From JBFLYO01 sp040756745 (lineage in GTDB: Bacteria; Bacteroidota; Ignavibacteria; UBA10030; UBA6906), in the NCBI GenBank assembly GCA_040756745.1, contig JBFLYO010000005.1, forward strand, positions 83,537 to 147,536: a DNA stretch of 64,000 nucleotides, read 5' to 3'. The number at the start of each line of letters is the position of its first letter. The stretch's first letter is position 1. This document shows positions 59,447-64,000 of the stretch, piece after piece. The notes under the pieces are model-generated. The model was given only the letters and a program-made list of their open reading frames with translations. It had not been told where the DNA came from and made no database searches. Position numbers and translations under genes: made by a program.

Positions 59447-60721
59447 ATGGACCCCCTCCTCCTCCCGCCGATTCCCGACCTCCACCGCATCGAGGTGTAT
59501 GAAGCCCGCGGTGGCTACGAGATGCTCCGCAAGGCGCTCGGCATGAAGCCCGACGATGTGACCGAAGAGGTGAAGAAGTCGAATCTCCGCGGTCGAGGCG
59601 GCGCCTGCTTCCCGACGGGCCTCAAGTGGACGTTCATGCCGAAGAAGACCGACAAGCCCAAATACCTCTGCGTGAACGGCGATGAGAGCGAGCCGGGGAC
59701 ATTCAAGGACCGGCAGATCTTCGAACGCAATCCCCATTTGATGATCGAAGGGACGATCATCGCTGCGTACGCCATGGGTGCATCGACTTGTTACCTGTAC
59801 ATCCGGGGGGAATACAAGAAGTGGATCGAGATGGTCCAGAAGGCCGTGGATGATGCGTACGCGCACGGGTTCATCGGCGAGAACATTCTGGGCTCTAGCT
59901 TTAGCACGCAACTGTACATCCACCGGGGCGCCGGCGCATACATCTGCGGCGAGGAATCGTCGCTGATGAATTCGATTGAAGGAGAACGCGGATACCCCCG
60001 GGTGAAGCCGCCGTTCCCCGCGCAGTTCGGGCTCTGGGGCTGTCCGACCACGATCAACAACGTCGAAACGATCGCGAACGTCCCGATCATCATCCGGCTC
60101 GGCTGGGAGGCGTACGGGAACATTGGCCATCCGAAGCACCCGGGACCGCTGCTGGTCGGCGTGAGCGGCCACGTGAATGCTCCCGGCGTCTTTGAACTTC
60201 CAACGGGCGTCCCGCTGACGGAGATTATCCAGAAGTATGCGGGGGGCGTTCCCGGCGGCAAGAAGATCAAGGCCGTGATCCCCGGCGGCTCGTCCACGAT
60301 GATCCTTCGCGGCGACCAGATCCAGGGGGTGACGATGGACGCGGAGGGACTGAAGGCGGCCGGCTCGTCGGTCGGTACCGCCGGCATGATCGTCATGGAT
60401 GAGGACACGGACCTGATCCGCGTCATCACCCGTATCACCGCATTCTATCACCACGAATCGTGCGGGCAATGTACGCCCTGCCGCGAGGGAACGGGATGGA
60501 TGCACAAGATCCTCAACCGGTTCGTTGCCGGGGACGCGACAATGACCGACCTGGACCTGCTTCTGGACGTTGCGAACAATATTGAAGGGAACACGATTTG
60601 CGCCCTGGGCGACGCCGCGGCGTGGCCGGTGCAAAGCATGATCAAGCGGTTCCGCGACGAGTTCGAACAGCGCGCGAAGAAATCCCCGGCCGCGCCTGCG
60701 CTCGTTGCCGTCCAGGCCTAA
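59447..60721 (+). CDS. nuoF: NADH-quinone oxidoreductase subunit F
   Basis: 424-residue NADH- and FMN-binding subunit. RGRGGACFPTGLKW (near 48-61) and NGDESEPGTFKDR (near 77-89) form the flavin/NADH site. The [4Fe-4S] ligands are Cys339, Cys342 and Cys345 (SCGQCTPC) and Cys385. It starts with ATG two bases after nuoE. It is the last nuo gene here: NuoG and the membrane subunits H to N are not in the window. Confidence 0.96.
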   Translation: MDPLLLPPIPDLHRIEVYEARGGYEMLRKALGMKPDDVTEEVKKSNLRGRGGACFPTGLKWTFMPKKTDKPKYLCVNGDESEPGTFKDRQIFERNPHLMIEGTIIAAYAMGASTCYLYIRGEYKKWIEMVQKAVDDAYAHGFIGENILGSSFSTQLYIHRGAGAYICGEESSLMNSIEGERGYPRVKPPFPAQFGLWGCPTTINNVETIANVPIIIRLGWEAYGNIGHPKHPGPLLVGVSGHVNAPGVFELPTGVPLTEIIQKYAGGVPGGKKIKAVIPGGSSTMILRGDQIQGVTMDAEGLKAAGSSVGTAGMIVMDEDTDLIRVITRITAFYHHESCGQCTPCREGTGWMHKILNRFVAGDATMTDLDLLLDVANNIEGNTICALGDAAAWPVQSMIKRFRDEFEQRAKKSPAAPALVAVQA

Positions 60722-60737
60722 CCCCTCTCTGAGCGCT

Positions 60738-61193
60738 ATGAACCCACCAATCCGCGTTGCCATCGCGCGGGTCTCCGATGCGGCTGCGGACATTCCGCTT
60801 CCTGCCTACGCGACCCGGGATGCTGCCGGCATGGATCTCTGCGCCGCCGTGGAAGGAGAGCTTGTCCTTGCCCCGGGCGAAACGGCGCTGGTCCCGACAG
60901 GGTTTGCCATCGCACTTCCTCAGGGCTATGAAGCGCAGGTTCGGCCGCGCTCGGGCCTTGCGGCAAAACACCACATCGGCATTTTGAATTCTCCCGGAAC
61001 GATCGATGCTGACTACCGCGGGGAGGTGAAGGTCCTCCTGACGAATTTCGGCAAGGAGGATTTCGTCATCCGTCGCGGCGACAGAATCGCGCAGATGATC
61101 ATTGCGCCCGTGAGCAGGGCTGAAATGAGGGAAGTCAAGTCGCTGGATGACACCGGCAGGGGGGCCGGAGGCTTCGGACATACAGGGAGGTAA
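60738..61193 (+). CDS. dut: Deoxyuridine 5'-triphosphate nucleotidohydrolase
   Basis: 151-residue trimeric dUTPase. Motif 1 is AGMDLCA (30-36), motif 2 RSGLAAKH, motif 3 GTIDADYRG with the catalytic Asp, motif 4 RRGDRIAQMI and motif 5 GRGAGGFGHTG. It removes dUTP and supplies dUMP for thymidylate. The ATG at 60738 is chosen; a longer frame overlaps nuoF. It is 16 bp after nuoF, probably in the same transcript. Confidence 0.97.
   Translation: MNPPIRVAIARVSDAAADIPLPAYATRDAAGMDLCAAVEGELVLAPGETALVPTGFAIALPQGYEAQVRPRSGLAAKHHIGILNSPGTIDADYRGEVKVLLTNFGKEDFVIRRGDRIAQMIIAPVSRAEMREVKSLDDTGRGAGGFGHTGR
61184..61190 (+). promoter_or_regulatory. Ribosome-binding site fixing the GTG start of the AI-2E-type permease
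   Basis: AGGGAGG lies four bases before GTG 61195, inside the end of dut. The longer frame upstream overlaps dut and has no conserved sequence. Confidence 0.65.
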
Positions 61194-61194
61194 C

Positions 61195-62433
61195 GTGCCG
61201 GCTCGACAAAGGCGTGGTAGTGAACGGCGTCCGGACAGGCCCGAGACGATCCTCCTTGCCGCGGGCACCATTCTGCTCGGCATCCTCTGCTATACAATCG
61301 TTGGCGTGCTCTCTCCCTTTGTTGCCGCCGCAGGTCTCCTCGTTCTGCTCTATCCGTTCCGCCAGAATCCCGTCGCCAGGCAGTTCATGAAGGTCGGCAT
61401 ACTCCTGTTTGCCGTCTGGTTCCTGGCCTCAATCGCTGGACTGCTCGCACCGTTTGCCATCGCCTTTCTGCTCGCGTACATTCTGAACCCCCTCGTCGAG
61501 CTGGCAGCGCAACGTCGGGTTCCCCGGTGGGTCTCCTCTCTCGTGATCCTTCTCCTGCTGCTCGGCGCCGTCGTTGCTGCAGCATTGTTTGTCGTCCCGG
61601 TCGCGGTGGAACAATTGCAGGCGGTCATTGCAGGAGCGGGAAACCTTGCCGATGCAACGGGACGGGCCATTGAGTCGGGTGCCATGTTTGACGCGCTGCA
61701 AAAATTCGGGGTGACGCAGGAGAAGGCCCGGGAAGCATTCCTGCAACACGTGTTGCCGAAACTCGAAGAGGCGCTTCGAAGCTTCTTCGGGGCTCTGTTC
61801 AGCGTCGTCACCAGCGTCACGTCTGTGGCGCAGCAGATCTTGAACATTGTGATCATCCCGTTCGTCCTCTTCTATCTCCTGAAGGATTTCCCGGCCGTCA
61901 CCGCGGGGATCACGGGCCTCGTGCCCCGGGCGTCGCGCGAGGCGTTCCTCCGCGTCGCGCGCAACGCGGATGCGCTGATGGGACGGTACTTCCGCGGCGC
62001 GATCCTTGTCGCCCTGATCCAGGGGGCGATCGCTGCTGCGGGGCTCTGGCTAATTGGTGTTCAGTATGCGTTCGTGCTCGGCCTGATGACCGCCATTCTT
62101 GATTTCTTTCCGTACGTCGGGCTTGTCGTCAGCCTCGTTGTTGCCTCTATTGTTGCCCTCTTCAGCGGCGGGTCCGTCTGGACGAAAGTCCTGCTCGTGG
62201 TGGTCCTCTATCTGGGCCAAAAACTCCTCGAGGCCACGGTGCTCGGGCCGAAGATCATCGGGACGCAGGTCGGCCTCCATCCCGTCCTCCTCATCCTCTG
62301 CCTGCTGGTGTTCGGGTATTTCCTCGGCCTCGTCGGACTCCTGATTGCCGTTCCCGTGACGGGACTGGCGATTGCCCTTGTGAGAGACTGGGATACGACG
62401 CGTCGGCGCGGTCCGCAGGGAGCAGCGGAGTAG
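61195..62433 (+). CDS. AI-2E family membrane permease (PerM/TqsA-like)
   Basis: 412 residues with seven or eight hydrophobic helices. FAIAFLLAYILNPLVELAAQR and the C-terminal GLHPVLLILCLLVFGYFLGLVGLLIAVP region match the AI-2E transporter family, whose members export signals or act as Na+/H+-linked permeases. The substrate is unknown. GTG 61195 has a good ribosome-binding site and lies one base after dut. Confidence 0.88.
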   Translation: MPARQRRGSERRPDRPETILLAAGTILLGILCYTIVGVLSPFVAAAGLLVLLYPFRQNPVARQFMKVGILLFAVWFLASIAGLLAPFAIAFLLAYILNPLVELAAQRRVPRWVSSLVILLLLLGAVVAAALFVVPVAVEQLQAVIAGAGNLADATGRAIESGAMFDALQKFGVTQEKAREAFLQHVLPKLEEALRSFFGALFSVVTSVTSVAQQILNIVIIPFVLFYLLKDFPAVTAGITGLVPRASREAFLRVARNADALMGRYFRGAILVALIQGAIAAAGLWLIGVQYAFVLGLMTAILDFFPYVGLVVSLVVASIVALFSGGSVWTKVLLVVVLYLGQKLLEATVLGPKIIGTQVGLHPVLLILCLLVFGYFLGLVGLLIAVPVTGLAIALVRDWDTTRRRGPQGAAE

Positions 62434-62439
62434 CAGCCG

Positions 62440-63135
62440 ATGCCGGGAGTCCTCTATCTGGTTGCTACTCCCATCGGGAATTACGGTGACATCACGTTTC
62501 GTGCCCTGGAGACTCTGAAGGGAGCCGACCTGATCATCTGCGAGGAACGGCGGGAGGGAGAGACGCTTCTTCGGCATTTCGGCATTGAAAAACCGCTCGA
62601 GACGCTCAACGAGCACAACGAGGCGGCGGCTGCACAGGTCATCCTGGGCCACCTGTCTCAGGGCAAATCGGTGGCGCTTGTCTCCGACAGCGGCACGCCC
62701 GTCTTCTCGGACCCTGGCCAGATCCTCGTGCGCACGGCCGCGGAGCGGGGCGTCCGCATCGTCCCGGTTCCCGGCGCGTCGTCGCTTCTGCCGGCACTCA
62801 CGGTCTCGGGCTTTAGCATTGATCGCTTCCTCTTCTACGGCTGGCTTTCCCCCAAAAAAGACCGCCGACGCGCGGAGCTTCGCCAACTCCTTCAGGAGCG
62901 GCGTACCATCGTGTTGATGGACACTCCCTACCGCCTCATCCCCTTGCTTCGCGATCTCTCGGAGGCGTTTGGAGCAAGCCGGCGGATGTGTCTTGCTCTC
63001 GACCTGACGACGCCCGGCGAGCAGATCCTGTACGGGACAGCGCCGGAGCTTCACGCCGCCGCCTCCACGAGGAACCTGAAGGGGGAGTTTGTCATCGTCA
63101 TCGAAGGGAGAGTGCTCGATCAGAAAACACGATGA
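62440..63135 (+). CDS. RsmI-like 16S rRNA (cytidine-2'-O)-methyltransferase
   Basis: 231 residues, tetrapyrrole-methylase fold. GVLYLVATPIGNYGDITFRAL and VALVSDSGTPVFSDPGQILV and VPGASSLLPAL match RsmI, which methylates C1402 in the decoding centre. Two points differ: the usual AEDTRxT block reads CEERREGETLL, and the ~50-residue C-terminal domain found in E. coli RsmI (286 residues) is missing. It may be a divergent RsmI or a paralogue with another target. It starts 6 bp after the permease. Confidence 0.8.
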   Translation: MPGVLYLVATPIGNYGDITFRALETLKGADLIICEERREGETLLRHFGIEKPLETLNEHNEAAAAQVILGHLSQGKSVALVSDSGTPVFSDPGQILVRTAAERGVRIVPVPGASSLLPALTVSGFSIDRFLFYGWLSPKKDRRRAELRQLLQERRTIVLMDTPYRLIPLLRDLSEAFGASRRMCLALDLTTPGEQILYGTAPELHAAASTRNLKGEFVIVIEGRVLDQKTR

Positions 63136-63150
63136 CACGGAAGCTGTCTG

Positions 63151-63909
63151 ATGGTTGAGTCTCCCTGGCTCCTTCTCCTCCTGTTCTCGGGAGCGCTTGC
63201 GGCCGGATGGGTGGATTCGATCGCCGGCGGGGGAGGACTGGTGACGATCCCGCTGCTCCTGTGGGTCGGCCTCCCCCCTCAGCTCGCCCTCGGGACAAAT
63301 AAATTCCAGGCAAGCTTCGGCAGCTTCACCGCTACCTACTATTATGTCCACAAAGGTGTCGTTCCGCTCCGGCAGGCTGTCCCGGGTATCATCTTCACGC
63401 TCATCGGAGCGGCGCTCGGCACCTGGGCGGTGCAGCAGATCTCGGGCGACGTGCTCAACGGGATCATTCCTTTCCTTCTCCTCGGCATCGCCGTCTATAC
63501 GCTCTTCACTCCCTCGCTCGGCATGGGAGATCATTCCCCCCGCATGAGCCGGTCATCCTTCTTCGCCCTCTTCGGTCTCCTCCTCGGGGCATATGACGGA
63601 TTCTTCGGTCCCGGCGTCGGTTCATTCTGGGCGGTCGCGTTCGTCCTCGCGCTCGGACTCAATCTGACCACGGCGACCGGCTACACCAAGCTGATGAACT
63701 TCACCAGCAACATCGTCTCCTGCTTGCTCTTCGCCCTTGGCGGTCATGTCCTCCCGCTCGCGGGCGCGGTGATGGCCGTGGGGCAGATTCTTGGTGCCCG
63801 CCTCGGGTCGGGGATGGTGGTCCGCAGAGGCGCCCGCTTCATTCGGCCCGTGTTCGTGAGCATGGTGATACTGACCACGCTGAAGCTCATGTACGACAGG
63901 TTCTTCTGA
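63151..63909 (+). CDS. TauE/SafE (TSUP) family membrane permease
   Basis: 252 residues with about eight helices. The paired family blocks are GWVDSIAGGGGLVTIPLLL (near 19-37) with LGTNKFQASFGS, and GLLLGAYDGFFGPGVGSFW (near 142-160) with TTATGYTKLMNF. Members export sulfite or other organosulfur anions; the substrate cannot be told here. Start ATG 63151, 15 bp after the RsmI-like gene. Confidence 0.9.
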   Translation: MVESPWLLLLLFSGALAAGWVDSIAGGGGLVTIPLLLWVGLPPQLALGTNKFQASFGSFTATYYYVHKGVVPLRQAVPGIIFTLIGAALGTWAVQQISGDVLNGIIPFLLLGIAVYTLFTPSLGMGDHSPRMSRSSFFALFGLLLGAYDGFFGPGVGSFWAVAFVLALGLNLTTATGYTKLMNFTSNIVSCLLFALGGHVLPLAGAVMAVGQILGARLGSGMVVRRGARFIRPVFVSMVILTTLKLMYDRFF

Positions 63910-63923
63910 CCCTCCGCACTTCC

Positions 63924-63952
63924 TTGCAATTCAGACCGGGGTTGGGTATATT
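63924..63952 (+). promoter_or_regulatory. Strong promoter at the window end
   Basis: TTGCAA (63924-63929), 17 bp, TATATT (63947-63952). It would transcribe a gene starting beyond or just before base 64000; TTG 63981 opens a short frame to the window edge but has no clear ribosome-binding site. Confidence 0.65.
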
Positions 63953-64000
63953 TTTTTGTCGAATTTCACGGTTTTTTCCATTGGCATTCCGCGAACTCCT

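Overview
This window is a GC-rich bacterial chromosome segment. The gene order is rpoC, rpsL-rpsG-fusA-tuf, a merged S10/spc/alpha ribosomal cluster with secY-map-infA and no adk, then rpoA-rplQ. Later there are a PorV/PorQ-like barrel, a TonB-type receptor with a carboxypeptidase-regulatory-like N-domain, and a protein with an FlgD/sorting-like C-terminus. Together these point to the Bacteroidota/Chlorobiota (FCB) assemblage. The tuf gene after fusA and the many good Shine-Dalgarno sites fit an Ignavibacteria- or Chlorobi-like member better than a classical Bacteroidetes. That placement is inference. No transposase, integrase, CRISPR array or phage gene was recognised.

Bases 1-22078 are one long, tightly packed transcription/translation block: the end of rpoC, a clear promoter, S12, S7, EF-G, EF-Tu, then S10 to L18, a tRNA-Gln inserted between rplR and rpsE, S5 to SecY, methionine aminopeptidase, IF1, L36, S13, S11, S4, RpoA, L17 and the ribosome-assembly GTPase YihA/EngB. 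Next come a 40-codon remnant of a class V aminotransferase and an intact long-form serA.

Bases 23802-31774 hold a self-contained envelope module: an extended leader with a strong promoter, a TonB-dependent receptor, a 1106-residue secreted protein and a PorV-like outer-membrane protein, closed by a textbook terminator. This is the best candidate for an undescribed system. Downstream are a large secreted PIG-L/LmbE-like protein whose metal motif looks degenerate, an NHL-type propeller, ssb, gamma-glutamyltransferase, an AT-rich island, carA and a methyltransferase. A long Lhr helicase is encoded on the minus strand. A MacA-like adaptor and two MacB-like permeases (no ATPase gene nearby) are followed by two thioredoxin-fold proteins.

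The minus strand then carries a GT39-like/TPR membrane protein and a cobalamin-dependent ribonucleotide reductase (nrdJ) with a structured 5' leader of about 300 nt. On the plus strand follow an acyl-CoA ligase, nuoABCDEF (the rest of complex I is not here), dut, an AI-2E-type permease, an RsmI-like methyltransferase and a TauE/SafE-type permease. Several promoters share a TTGACA-like -35 box, usually a 17-bp spacer and a TAtaTT-like -10 box.
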